Assembly (NCBI RefSeq): GCF_937616625.2
Contig: NC_065577.1
Span: 5,993,001-6,057,000 of the forward strand
DNA: 64,000 nucleotides
Reading direction: 5' to 3'
Source of the DNA: Mercurialis annua
Lineage: Eukaryota; Streptophyta; Magnoliopsida; Malpighiales; Euphorbiaceae
Both the position numbers and the translations under genes were made by a program. Below the pieces are notes generated by a model. That model saw only the letters and a program-made list of their open reading frames with translations, did no database searches and was not told the origin of the DNA. This document shows positions 11,038-24,744 of this stretch, in pieces; the stretch's first letter is position 1, and the number at the start of each line of letters is the position of its first letter.

Positions 11038-11754
11038 TTATTTTCATTAACAGCTATCTCATTGTAAGCTGTAAAATGAAGCTAAGAAAATAGAATCAAT
11101 CAAGTTGGCAGATTGGTATTGTGATTTTTTTTTAGTTTAACTATGATTTTAGACGTTTTAAATATAAACACACATATAACCTTATATATTTAAATTAATC
11201 CCTACTCGTATCAAGTACGTCTTTTGCGAAAAATAAAACTCTAGTCTCAAGTTTTAAACGACATATGAGTGCTGTTTGCCCCCCAAATTCACTTAAGGCA
11301 GATACCAACTCATTTGCGCCTGTGACTTTATATAAGCATTACAGAGGTCTCGAGTTTGTATATCTATATATTGGTTAATTGATCCTAGTATTGTCTTTTC
11401 ATATGTTGGTGCCAAACTTGTATTTATTTTATTTTAATTTATTTTAGATAAGGTTTTTCCGGCCAAAATAACTACATGGCAACCAAAATTTGATGTGAAT
11501 AATCAAATTTTACTAGTTTTATCTTGAACATTTGTTAAATATGTATATTTTTAATTAGTTGGAAATTTTTATATTAAAGTACACATACATGGAAACTTTT
11601 TAAGTAGATATAAATAAAATCTGACTTTCATGCAAGTATTTTTGACCGAAAATCATCTCATTAAAATAAAATTAAAATTTAGTAGCCAAAACAAACAAAT
11701 TAATATAAAAATACAATAGTTTAGAAGGTTATTAGCAAAACATAATAGTTTAGA

Positions 11755-12124
11755 AGGTTATTAGCAAAACATATGCTAACGTTTCACTTTTTAGCGATTT
11801 AAGCCTAATGTTTAAAACATTACAAAAAAATCTTAACCTTTCAAATTTTTGCAATTTGTAGGCTCATCTCAAATTTCATTCATTTTATCATTTATTTTAG
11901 GCTACAAAGTGTTAAAATGTAAAAAGTGGGGATTTTATTTGCAAAATTTTTAAACATTGATTTAATATACCAATAATATGGCTGTCACATATGCAAAAAA
12001 TGGCGAAAAACGATTTGGGCTATAATATGTAAAATTAAAAAAGTTGGGAATTGTTTGGTAATATTTTAAACGATCGTTTTAGATCGCAAAAAAAGTAAAA
12101 CATTATTTGTGTTGCTAATACCGC
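11755..12124. mobile_element. MULE-type MITE upstream of the first deaminase gene
   Basis: 370 bp with imperfect inverted ends (GGTTATTAGCAAAACAT from the left, GGTATTAGCAACACAA from the right) and a perfect 9-bp TSD TAGTTTAGA (11746-11754 and 12125-12133). A 29-bp direct repeat overlaps its left edge (11715-11772). It ends 141 bp before the start codon of the gene at 12266, so it may form part of the promoter or 5' leader. Confidence 0.8.
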
Positions 12125-12265
12125 TAGTTTAGATACCACCTAACTCTATTTATAGGATAGCTTATGCGACAAATTGAACATTCTACATCTCTAGAAATAA
12201 ACTAATTTCATCAGCTCACATTGTTTTCTTTAGGCCATTTCTTGGTTGACTTTTAAACTTTCATC

Positions 12266-13689
<1,424 letters not shown>

Positions 13690-14405
13690 TCCTTTGTTCT
13701 TGATCATGTACTGAAATCATTGTACTTTAATTTTTTTTGGAGGAGGTTGAGAGCACACATTAATCAAATCTGTATTATGATTATTTTAATCGGTATATTT
13801 GTACTCAAAATCGAGCAATGAGCGTCTCATGTTTGAGTATTTCTAGTTCCAAATATTTCAAAGCAGATGGGAGCATCGATGGACTACTAGTTGTCTGCCA
13901 TAACGAGGTGCGTTGAATAGAAGATTAATTTTGTTGTAATTGCAGTTTCTAAACATCTTATAACTTTTTTGTTTGGATAAAATTTATGGTTAATTGTAAA
14001 TTAACTCACGAACTTTAGCCTCATCGCAATTACATCATACATTTTTAAACTTGACAAATTTATATCATTTTTTATTTTTTTGGCAAATCGAAGCACCATT
14101 TATTTTATGATAAAAAAAATATTGAATTGTAAGCCAGAATTATCATGTGTGCTGACACGCTGGATTTTAAAAATTGCCACGTAGGTCGACATTTTGCAAA
14201 TTACGTTAAACTTTAGTAATTTGCAGTAATTTGCAAGTACATCATGAATCAAACACCAACCAACTTTTATTTTTTGACAAATTAAAATACCGTTTATCTT
14301 CCAACGTATCACTGTATATGACAATTTTAGCTTCAACTTAGCAATTTTGTATTAGAAAATAAACAATATCTTGATTGTGAAAAAGTAAAAGATTATATAA
14401 TATAT
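13690..14405. other. Intergenic region downstream of deaminase copy 1
   Basis: Begins with the 3' flank of the gene. From about 13980 to 14340 the sequence (GTAAATTAACTCACGAACTT and similar) looks like a decayed repetitive element, but no matching terminal repeats or TSD could be set. No gene is seen. Confidence 0.5.
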
Positions 14406-15426
14406 GGCCAAACCCATACTAAAGCCCCTGTACTATACGAGTTTTGTTCAGTAGGCCCTTATCTCGAAAAAGTTTTCTATCCGGTCCTTCTACTATTGTT
14501 TTTGCGATTTTAATGCCCTTATCTGGACGGAATGAAGAGATTGTATCTCACTTGCCGTTAGTGAGAGTGTAGAAAAAAATTGTCTCAACTTTTTGACTCT
14601 TTAATCCCCATAAATAATATATAAATTACATATAAATTATAAGGACCTCTAACTATATTTTACCATCATCTTCCTCAATATCTCTTGATCTGTATCATCC
14701 ATTTTTCCAAATTTACAATACATATTTAAAAGTTGTCTCCTAATAAACCCATAATTAAGAAATCCACATCTCTCACATTCATATACCCACCAATCATCAT
14801 ATCAGTTCTTAATGAAACATTAGGGATCTTTTTTATCCTTTTTATTTTCTTCTTCTTCCTGTTGAAATTGTTGCCTGTAATTACAGCCCCATCAGCAAAC
14901 ACCAACACTCTCTCGTGGTTGCCACACTGAAGTTTCGCTGGATGAACCAGATATTTGAAAAGACGTAGTACAGGGGCTTTAGTATGGGTTAGCGAACTCC
15001 TCCGGCTACCGCGATTACGGACACGACGAGAAGGAAGCTGTGTTAGTCTAGCATTTGAGTGACGAGTGGATTTGATATTGATTTTGAAGTTACTGTTGAT
15101 TGAATTGGTTTGTTTGATGGCAAAAGGAAGAAGAAGATGATGGCAAAATTATCATTTTTGTCATCAAATTTATTTTATATTACAGTATTTTTGTTAAATT
15201 ACAATTTTATATGAAATAAGTTTTTAAAATTATTTGGGAAAGAAAGCAATCTAACATTTTTCTGTTAATTAACGGAGAGTGAGATACACTCTCTTCGTTC
15301 TGTCCAATAAAGGGCATCAAAATCGCAAAAAAATGACAGTAGAGGGACCGGATAGAAAACTTTTTCGAGATAAGGGCCTCCTGAACAAAACTCATATAGT
15401 CCCGGGGTCTTAGTATGGGTTTGGCC
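14406..15426. mobile_element. 1.0-kb non-autonomous element with long terminal inverted repeats
   Basis: The left end GGCCAAACCCATACTAAAG is mirrored at the right by ...TAGTATGGGTTTGGCC. The inverted repeats extend about 150-165 bp (compare 14406-14570 with 15280-15426), including TCTCGAAAAAGTTTTCTATC and its complement. Both flanks are pure TA-rich sequence, so a TSD cannot be resolved. The terminal GGCC-AA resembles the MULE-type MITEs elsewhere in the window. The interior (about 14650-15180) is less A/T-rich and shows a long minus-strand stretch without stops that has no ATG and no recognised domain; captured host sequence is possible. Confidence 0.75.
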
Positions 15427-15582
15427 TATATATATATATATGAGAGTTTTGAAATGGATGGTAGGGAGCATTAAATATTTTACAACAGTGAGTGGAATTG
15501 CCAAATTTGTTTTTGGAGTTTTTATGAGAGATTATGATATATTAAATATTTTAAATTATTCATCAAAAAACATTTTAAATTT

Positions 15583-15962
15583 GACCTAATTACTTAAAAA
15601 CCACTCACCTTATAATTTTTTTTCATTTATACTGACCTAGGAAAATTTTCAATCGTATACTAATTTTTGATTTTTATGTTTCATCTCTATTCTAATGAGT
15701 TGAATTGACCTATTTTATTTTGAAAAAAAATTAAATTAGTCCTTCATTTTTAACCTATATTCTAATAAAACGTTAATGTTAATTATTTATGTATTTTATT
15801 TTTAATATTTTTATCTTTAAATTAATTAAATTATCAAAATTTTCATTTTTGGGGTACAAATAAAACATAAAAATCGAAAATAGGGTACAATTGAAAATTT
15901 TCCTACGTCATGGTATAAATGAAAAAAAGTTATAAGGTGAATGGTTTTTAAGTAATTCGAGC
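15583..15962. mobile_element. MULE-type MITE (380 bp)
   Basis: The ends read GACCTAATTACTTAAAAACC and, from the other side, GCTCGAATTACTTAAAAACC. A perfect 9-bp TSD TTTAAATTT flanks it (15574-15582, 15963-15971). The same family occurs at 37033-37404. It ends about 200 bp before the infA start codon. Confidence 0.85.
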
Positions 15963-16169
15963 TTTAAATTTTTAAATATTTATGGAATTATTCCTAAATA
16001 GCATTATTTTGAAAGATATGACCATTAAGCCCATCACAAACAAAGCCATTTCAATTCCATCTCTTTTCTTCGTATCTTTATCATCCCAAAACACAACCAC
16101 ACACACTCACCACTCTTCTTCCTCCTCCAGCTCCCAAAACTCCACAAATTTTCTTTCAGTTAATCAACA

Positions 16170-16616
16170 ATGACCACCGCAACAACCACCGCCACCACTC
16201 ACGTCCACATCCTCGCCGCCGCAAGAAACCCCACAAATTTCCCCCCTTCAAGAACAAATTTTCTCCTAGCTTTCCCCAAAACGACGCCGTTCCATTACAA
16301 TCTCGAAACAGTTGCGTCTCCAAGAACACTCGAAATTGTTTCTTCATCGGTGAAAGCGGCGAAGGGGAATAATCCTACCGGAGAGCAGAAGTTTACATAC
16401 GAAGGTTCGATTACGGAATCGCTGCCGAACGGTATGTTTAGGGTTCAATTAGATAATCAAGATTTGATAATCGGTTATATTTCGGGTAAAATTCGGCAGA
16501 ATTTTGTTAGGATTTTGCCTGGTGATAGAGTTAGGGTTGAGGTGAGTCGGTATGATTCTTCTAGAGGTCGGATTATTTATCGTATTCGTAATGTTAGGGA
16601 TTCCGCTAATAATTAG
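16170..16616 (+). CDS. infA: Nuclear-encoded plastid translation initiation factor IF-1
   Basis: An intronless 148-aa frame. Residues 1 to about 60 are rich in Thr, Ala and Ser and poor in acidic residues, as expected of a chloroplast transit peptide. Residues 72-148 are a full S1/OB-fold IF-1 domain with [16 protein letters not shown] and RGRIIYR motifs, about 77 residues long like plastid-encoded IF-1. The protein should act in the plastid stroma, binding the 30S subunit A site during initiation. The ATG at 16170 follows ATCAACA and is the first in frame ahead of the transit peptide. The gene represents the plastid-to-nucleus transfer of infA known from many rosids. It is not a recent plastid insertion, because it carries a targeting sequence and lacks flanking plastid genes. 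Neighbours are unrelated. Confidence 0.95.
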   Translation: MTTATTTATTHVHILAAARNPTNFPPSRTNFLLAFPKTTPFHYNLETVASPRTLEIVSSSVKAAKGNNPTGEQKFTYEGSITESLPNGMFRVQLDNQDLIIGYISGKIRQNFVRILPGDRVRVEVSRYDSSRGRIIYRIRNVRDSANN

Positions 16617-16769
16617 TTCTTCATTTTGTTGTTTAATTACTTTTGTGTAAATTCAAGTTTTGGGGATTTAATGTGTTAATTTTGTAAGATAACTACTGTT
16701 AGTATTGTGCAAAATAACATTTTTCTTTTGTTTTTGTTGATTAAGTTAAGTATCTAAACGAACAAACAC

Positions 16770-17022
16770 AAGCTCTGCTAATTTTCAAACGTATGATCAA
16801 GTTCATATACGAGCTCGTTTATGAACTCTTAATCGAGCGAGCTCGTTCACAAACTATAAAACAAGCTTTGTGAACAAATGAGCGAACACAACTATGTCCA
16901 AGTTCGGCTTGATTAAATAAATGAACATAAAATCAAATTCGAGTTCGGCTCATTTAAGATACTAATGAACATGTACCGAGCTCTTATCGAGCTGAATGCA
17001 GTTTGGTTCATTTACAGCCCTA
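16770..17022. mobile_element. hAT-like MITE fragment
   Basis: Repeated words of the type GAGCTCGTTCA, ending in GGTTCATTTACAGCCCTAG, the reverse complement of a hAT-type terminus (CTAGGGCTGTAAATGAACC). The opposite terminus is not visible. It lies inside the duplicated block that carries deaminase copy 2; the equivalent in the other block is 21690-21885. Confidence 0.55.
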
Positions 17023-17264
17023 GGCGTCAATGCACATAATAGGTTTTGGTTTGCTTCTGTGCCAAAATTACTGTACATGAATTAGCTTTCTGTCCGTAGA
17101 TCGATTGATACGAGACTTAACTATAGAATGTGTGGAAATGGAATCAAATATTTCAATAATATTGATAATGTAAGAATCACAACAATCTTTGTATTTTTTT
17201 TATTCTTCACCTGAAAAGATGTTACTCTTCAAGAAAATACTCATTCTTAAAGTAAAATCATCAT

Positions 17265-18828
<1,564 letters not shown>

Positions 18829-19290
18829 GGTGAATTTGTCCAAGAAATGGTGTGAAGAAAATTAAAGGAGGGATCTTTAGAAGTGGAAGATAAAGCAGAG
18901 AAGATTTGTTTGGTGGTGTATATATAATAATATGTTTATTATATATATACCCTAACTTGTAGTAATTTGCATGTGAACTAATTAGTAAGTCAAAAAATGT
19001 CAGCTGAAATTAGTTTAATTTTTCGAGATTTAAAAGGTTACTTTTTTTTGTGATAATTGATAATTTGACATCCCATTTTACATTTGGAAAACTACTCCCA
19101 AGGCTTTTAAAAAGTCAACTGATAATTTTACGTTAGTTAAAGTGGTAATTTCCTGAAATATATGTTTTGATAATTTATTTATACCTTTATCTACCAAATT
19201 TTGATTTTTCTTTTTTATCTTTTTTTATTTACAATTTTTTTTAATTTTACAAATGCCTTTTTTGGTTTTCAATTTCGGTTTTCGGTTTTT

Positions 19291-19310
19291 CGGTTCGGTC
19301 GACCGAACCG
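19291..19310. repeat. 20-bp perfect palindrome
   Basis: CGGTTCGGTC followed by its exact reverse complement, within a run of CGGTT words like those in the hAT MITE at 61147-61693. Probably a hAT remnant. Confidence 0.7.
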
Positions 19311-19588
19311 ACTGAACCGACCGACAATTTTTAATAATTATTTAGGATCAGTACATTTAAAAAAGAGAAAATTAGGATAAATACTCCATTTTTAAAAATA
19401 ATTTGATTTCCTACCTCAATAAGAAAAAGATGAAGAAAATACCTCACCATTTTATTATTTTTATTTTTTTTACTCTAAGACATATTTATATTATAATTAT
19501 ACCTAATTTTTATTATTATTTTACTCTAAACAATATTTTTTATACTCTAGGTGACAACTGAAAGCTGTCACTTTTTTTTTCTCTCTCT

Positions 19589-19625
19589 TTTCTTCTTCTT
19601 CTTCTTCTTCTTCTTCTTCTTCTTC
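19589..19625. repeat. (CTT)n microsatellite
   Basis: About twelve CTT units following a CT-rich run; located in the left arm of the MULE-like element. Confidence 0.9.
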
Positions 19626-19879
19626 ACTATTCCGTCATCAGTCCGCCACTGCTTCGCCATTATTCTACTGTCGCTTTATCGTTCTTTTCATATTTGATTT
19701 TAGTGATTTTTTACTTAATTTGTGGTAATTAATACGATTTATGTTAATTTTCATATCTAAATAAAATACTCTTTGATTTTTTTAATTTTATATCTAAAAA
19801 TCTGCATGAAAAATGATTTATGATGAAAAAAACAATTTTCTGCACAAAAAATAATTGTCTGCAAAAAAAACTGCATCTG

Positions 19880-20870
19880 ATTATCATATGAGTATCATTG
19901 CATTATCATCATATTATCATAACAGTGCAGAAAAAATATTTTTCTTATAAATAACAGCATCTGATTATTATATGAGTATCACTTCATTATCATGTCGTTA
20001 CATAACACTCCAGTGGGATAATGTTATGATAACTATATGATAATGAAGTATGATAAGTTTATGATAACGTATGTAAAAAAAATATAGAAGGATTTTCATG
20101 ATAATAGAATGATAATGTTATGATAACGTATGTAAAAAAAATATAGAAGGATTTTCATGATAATAGAATGATAATGTTATGATAACGTATGTAAAAACAA
20201 TATAGAAGGATTTTCATGATAATAGAATGATAATGTTATGATAACTACATCAGTTTTTGATTATCATGTTAGTATCACTATGATACCAAGATGATAATAT
20301 TTATGGTACCTATATGATAATATTATGATAATATCCATGATAATGTATGATAAAATAGTGTCTGATTATCATGTGAGTATCACTATATTATCATGTCGTT
20401 ATCATAACACATGAGTATGATAACTAGATGATAATGAAGTATGATAAGATTATGATAATTGGATGATAACATACGTGAAAATATAATTACAAAAAGATTC
20501 ATATTATTCCACTGATAACCTGATGATAATTAAATAAGAAAGTTATGATAATAGTATGATAATATGATACCTATATGGAAACATATTACATAAAAATTAT
20601 GATAACGAGATGATAATGTGAAGATAATAGTATGATAAGATTCTTATTGATAATAAGATGATAATAATATGATTTTGTCTAATATTATCCAGCAATATCA
20701 TCGTATTATCATATAATAATCTTCTACATACGATACTGATAATGACATGATAATAAGATGACAATGCAATATGATACACAGATAATTACATGCTAGGGTG
20801 AAACTATAATAATCATATGATAAGTTGATACAGTGATAATCATTTAATAATGTGATACTGTGATTTTGTC
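19880..20870. repeat. Array of ATGATAA-type words with a 59-bp tandem repeat
   Basis: Dense copies of GATAATG, ATGATAAC and their complements (TTATCATATGA). Between about 20060 and 20240 three nearly identical 59-bp units occur (GATAACGTATGT recurs at 20063, 20122 and 20181). Confidence 0.88.
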
Positions 20871-21382
20871 TTAAATTTTAATTATTTTATTTAGTTTATA
20901 TTTTTTTTGAATATGCTATTAATATAATAAAATATTTAAATAGTAGCATATATTTTTAAGTTAGAAAATATTTGATAATATTAAAATAAATTAAAGAAAA
21001 TATTTTATTTATTGGTAATTTATATTATGTATATTTATTAATTTAAAGATTGAAGAGATAAAAAAAATAAAAAAAATTAGATATTAAATAAATAAAAGAA
21101 AGTTCAAATTTTAAACAATTTGTAATGGGCACATGCAGAATGCGCGGAGAAAGAAAGAAAGAGAAAGAGAGAGAGAGTGTCAATTAGTGGAGTGTTGTGT
21201 CAGTTTGTATAAGAATAAAGAAAATTATATAGTCAGAGTATAATTACAAATAATTAATCACGGAGAGTAAAAAAACAAAAACCCTAACTTTTTGATGTAT
21301 TTTTGATATCTTTTCCGTGTTGAGGTACTTTTTCCTATTATTTTCTTATTTTAAGTAAATACCTAATGTTCTCTTTAAAAAA

Positions 21383-21680
21383 GAAGACCGATTTGGTGAA
21401 ACTCCATTGAACGACCGTGTGAAAGTCCGTATGTTTATTTTGAAATACTCTTCGGTTACAAGCTTTTCGTAGTTCCCGAATTACCGAATCCCAGATCAAG
21501 TACCAAAGTTTGAAGTATTTACCCACATGAAACAAATGCTTCCATTGCAATAAGAAATCAGCAAAGCACCTCGGCATAATCCAATACAAAACAAATTTAA
21601 ATAGGGCTAAATTCCAGACTGAATTTGCAAAAGAACAGTGCATGAAAATGTGGTCTTAATTTTCGGGACGACCACAAAAA
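21383..21680 (-). pseudogene. LINE reverse-transcriptase zinc-binding (zf-RVT) domain remnant
   Basis: The minus-strand translation shows FCGRPEN, stop, DHIFMHCSFANSVWNL, then W-rich text (LLQWKHLF, KLWYLIWDSV, RKACNRRVFQNK). This is the zinc-binding domain that follows the reverse transcriptase in plant L1-type elements or related host-cured copies. It has an in-frame stop and is cut at its 3' side by the MULE-like element at 19365-21373. No reverse transcriptase core is nearby. Confidence 0.65.
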
Positions 21681-21892
21681 TCGAAGCTTATAATATCAAT
21701 TGAATTAATAAGCTCGTTCATGTTACTAATTATAAATCGAGCTCACATATGAGCTCGTTCAAAAATTGTAAATCGAGCTCGTTCAAAAACTACAAAATGA
21801 GCTTTGTGAAGAAACGGGCTGAACAGAACTAGAGTGCTAGAGTCAATAATTCAATTAAAACCGCAGTTTGGTTCATTTACGGCGTTAGTCGT

Positions 21893-22284
21893 TGTTGATA
21901 TTTGGGTTGGGTCGCCCATGACTGATTGACCCGAATCCAATTACATATTTGGGTTTGCATGGGTTTGCATAGGAATGGGGTTGCAACCTTTAATGAAAAG
22001 TTGCAACTCCATGAAAGGTGGTAAATTAATGGAAAGTTACACCTATTCATAACACCAATTATATGTTTATATATACATGTAATGATACCACATAACTAAG
22101 TAATGAATCATAACTCAATTCTCTACCAAAATATATACAATTAATAAGTACATTAGGTGGTGAAATATAAGTATTTTCCATTGTGAAAATACTTGAGACT
22201 TAGTGCATAAAGTTCAATCAAACTTGTGGAATCGACAAGTAGTATGTCTAGAACGATCCTATTTAATTTCCGCATATTCCAACA
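21893..22284 (+). repeat. Left LTR (392 bp) of the Copia element
   Basis: Starts TGTTGATATTTGGG, ends ATATTCCAACA; followed by the PBS. Confidence 0.9.
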
Positions 22285-22285
22285 T

Positions 22286-22298
22286 TGGTATCGGAGCC
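22286..22298 (+). promoter_or_regulatory. Copia primer-binding site
   Basis: TGGTATCGGAGCC, one base from the usual TGGTATCAGAGCC complementary to initiator tRNA-Met. Confidence 0.85.
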
Positions 22299-23821
22299 TA
22301 TAATGTTGATTTTCATGCTTTGATTGATTGAAATTCATAATATTTGAAAAAATGAATTTTTTATGTGATATGCATTATAATTTGCTCTACTTCGTATGAA
22401 ATTTAAATATCCAAATTCTATGTTTTATGATATATAATTTATATATTTATAAATTATGTTGTTCAAGCTTTAAAACGATATAAAAAACACGAAATTTGGA
22501 TTAGTGTAGAGAAAGTTATGATTATTCAAAGTTTGAGTGTTGAAAACTCAATTCTGGAAATTTTAAATTTGTGTTTTTCCAGAAACTTTGACGTACTTTT
22601 TCGACTATTTTTATGACTGATAATTTTATAAAAATTACGTTTTTGAAAACTACGTAATGTCATCTTTAAAATGACATAAAGATCATCTAAAACGGATTTG
22701 TGTAGTGAAAATAATGAATTTTTGAATATACCTACATGAAATGCAAAATCTGGACATTTTCATATTAAAGGGTGTGATGGTTGAAGATAAAGTGTGTTCT
22801 ACACTCTCTTTAATGGAGTTTGCAATTCACACACCTATCAAACGATGTCGGAATTAAAATCTGATTGCACCGTTGAACTCAGAATAACCATAAATGGGGG
22901 GTAGGAAAAATTTCGGAGTCGGAATGCAAAGTCACGGCGGCGCGTGTATGACACGTTCCGCGCGCGTGACTTGGACTGGCTGCATAAGCAGCCAGTGCAT
23001 TCAACAGCCCCACGCGCAGTAGGGGCGCGTGGAGGCGTGTAGAAGCCCTTCCGGGAGTCGAAAAAATTCTCAAACACCACTGAAAAAATATAAATTTAAT
23101 TTCTGAATTTTTGGTATATTTTTTATATTTTTCCGAAATACTTATTATTTATTTATTGAGCATTAGTTCAAAATTCAAAATAAATTATTTTTGACAGAAA
23201 TTAAATATAGAAAAATATTTAATATATTTCAAAAAATATTTTAAATATTGTTGAGTTTCAGTGGGAGAAAAATATTTTTCTACCTATGTGTTACTTTTTA
23301 ATCATTTACTTGATTAAATGCATTTGTTTTTTGAATTTTCATTTGGAAAATTTATAAAAATTGTATGTAAGTGTTAGAAAATTATTTAATTATTTAATTT
23401 AATTTTCTTAACTTAAATTTATACCCCCACGGTAATAAATGTTTATTTTTTTAGTGAATATTCTTGAGTTATGGTGTGTTTAAATGTTTGATAAATATTT
23501 CATGATCATTAAAATATTATGGATTATTATAATTGTTCCAATAAATATTTTATGAGATGGGCATTCTATGATTGGTAGAATTTTGTTATTCTCATCAAAG
23601 AATTAAATGGTGCAAATTTAAATTACGTTAAAGAAAATTTAACATTTGAATGATGAATTTGATTGGGAACATAGTGAACTTTTGGTTCTAGTTCATATGA
23701 CAAATTTTCAATAACTTATTTTTTAATTGTGACTAGATTAATATGGTGATGATGTGTATGAATACATAATAGATTAATTTTTGCATTAAATATGTCTCTT
23801 TGTAGTTATTATTGAATTGAA
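22299..23821 (+). other. Copia 5' leader
   Basis: A long untranslated leader, A/T-rich except for a GC-rich patch at 22920-23050 (words such as GCGCGTGG and CCACGCGC). Open frames over the patch have no recognisable domain. Confidence 0.6.
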
Positions 23822-24690
23822 ATGGCTTCGAAAAATATCATAGCGGAACTTAATAAGGGTGAAAAACTCAATGGGGACAACTATAACATATGACATGTGA
23901 AAATACATTATGTGCTTGAGGAGCAAGAAGCTCTTGATGCTGTTAATAATGTAATGGATGAACCAATGGCTGATGAGGGAACTGTCAATGATGCGCAATT
24001 TAAGCCCGACATGGCTACATACACTATTTGGAAGAAAAAGGATTCAACTGCAAGAGGAATCCTTATCAGTTCTATGGATGATGATTTGATGTATGAGTAT
24101 CAGCGGTATTCCACTACTAATGCCATGTGGGCCGCTTTGCGCGAGAAGTTTGGAGGAACTACTGTCTCCAGACTTAGGCAGCTGACTATCAAATTTGACA
24201 CTTATAAGAAAGTCCCTAACAAGACAATGAAACAACATTTGAGGGATATGTCGAATATGATAATGGAGCTAAAATCAGCTGGACATAACCTCACAAATGA
24301 ACAGCAAGTTCAAGCGGTTATTCGATCTTTGCCTAATAATTGGGAGCACATGAAAGTGAACATGACTCACAATGAGAATATTAAGACTTTTAGTGATATT
24401 GCGCGCCACTTGAAACTTGAGGATGAGCGCCTTGAGGCTGCTAAACCTGATATTCAAGCATATGTTGCTGAATCTAATTTCAAACAAGGTGGTCATAAGC
24501 GTAAATGGTCTAAAAAGAGTTGGAAAAATAAAGGCAAGATGGATGCAGCTGGACCGGGACCAAAAGGTGGAAACAAGCACCAAAAGCGTGGTGGAAAATA
24601 GGATAAGACTAAGTCGACCTGTTATAATTGTGGAAACATGGGTCACTATGCTCGTGAGTGCACTGAGTCTAAAAAGGTAAAGTCTTGTCT
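23822..24690 (+). pseudogene. Copia gag remnant
   Basis: Reads from ATG at 23822, with an in-frame TGA at 23891-23893 where Copia gags carry Trp, then stays open to a TAG at 24599-24601. The CCHC zinc knuckle (CYNCGNMGHYAREC) follows that stop in the same frame. UBN2-type gag features are visible (MWAALREKFGG, PNKTMKQHLRDM). Two stops make it a pseudogene. Confidence 0.85.
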
Positions 24691-24744
24691 TACTTCTTTT
24701 AAGAGAAGTTTCGTTTCTATTTTTTTTATGTTTTCAGTACTTCT

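Larger units (their letters stand above)
19365..21373. mobile_element. MULE-like non-autonomous element with ATGATAA-word array
   Basis: Flanked by a perfect 9-bp TSD TTTAAAAAA (19356-19364, 21374-21382). The ends are imperfect inverted repeats starting GAGAAAATTAGG (left) and GAGAACATTAGG (right, read inward), with matching blocks such as CCTACCTCAA / GTACCTCAAC and TTTTTTTACTCT on both sides. Inside lie a CTT microsatellite, the word array and a GA-rich stretch (21145-21178) mirroring the CT-rich one. No transposase frame. The insertion disrupted or abutted a LINE remnant (21383-21680). Confidence 0.78.

Noticed and set aside
16170..16616. infA as part of a recent plastid DNA insertion
   Set aside because: It has an N-terminal transit peptide, no flanking plastid genes such as rpl36 or rps8, and is therefore a functional nuclear transfer.
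19880..20870. Scaffold-attachment or replication-origin function of the ATGATAA array
   Set aside because: A/T-richness alone is not evidence; the TSD-bounded transposon context is a simpler explanation.
22838..23080. GC-rich overlapping frames in the Copia leader as a gene
   Set aside because: No recognisable domain, no supporting splice structure, and it lies between the Copia PBS and gag.
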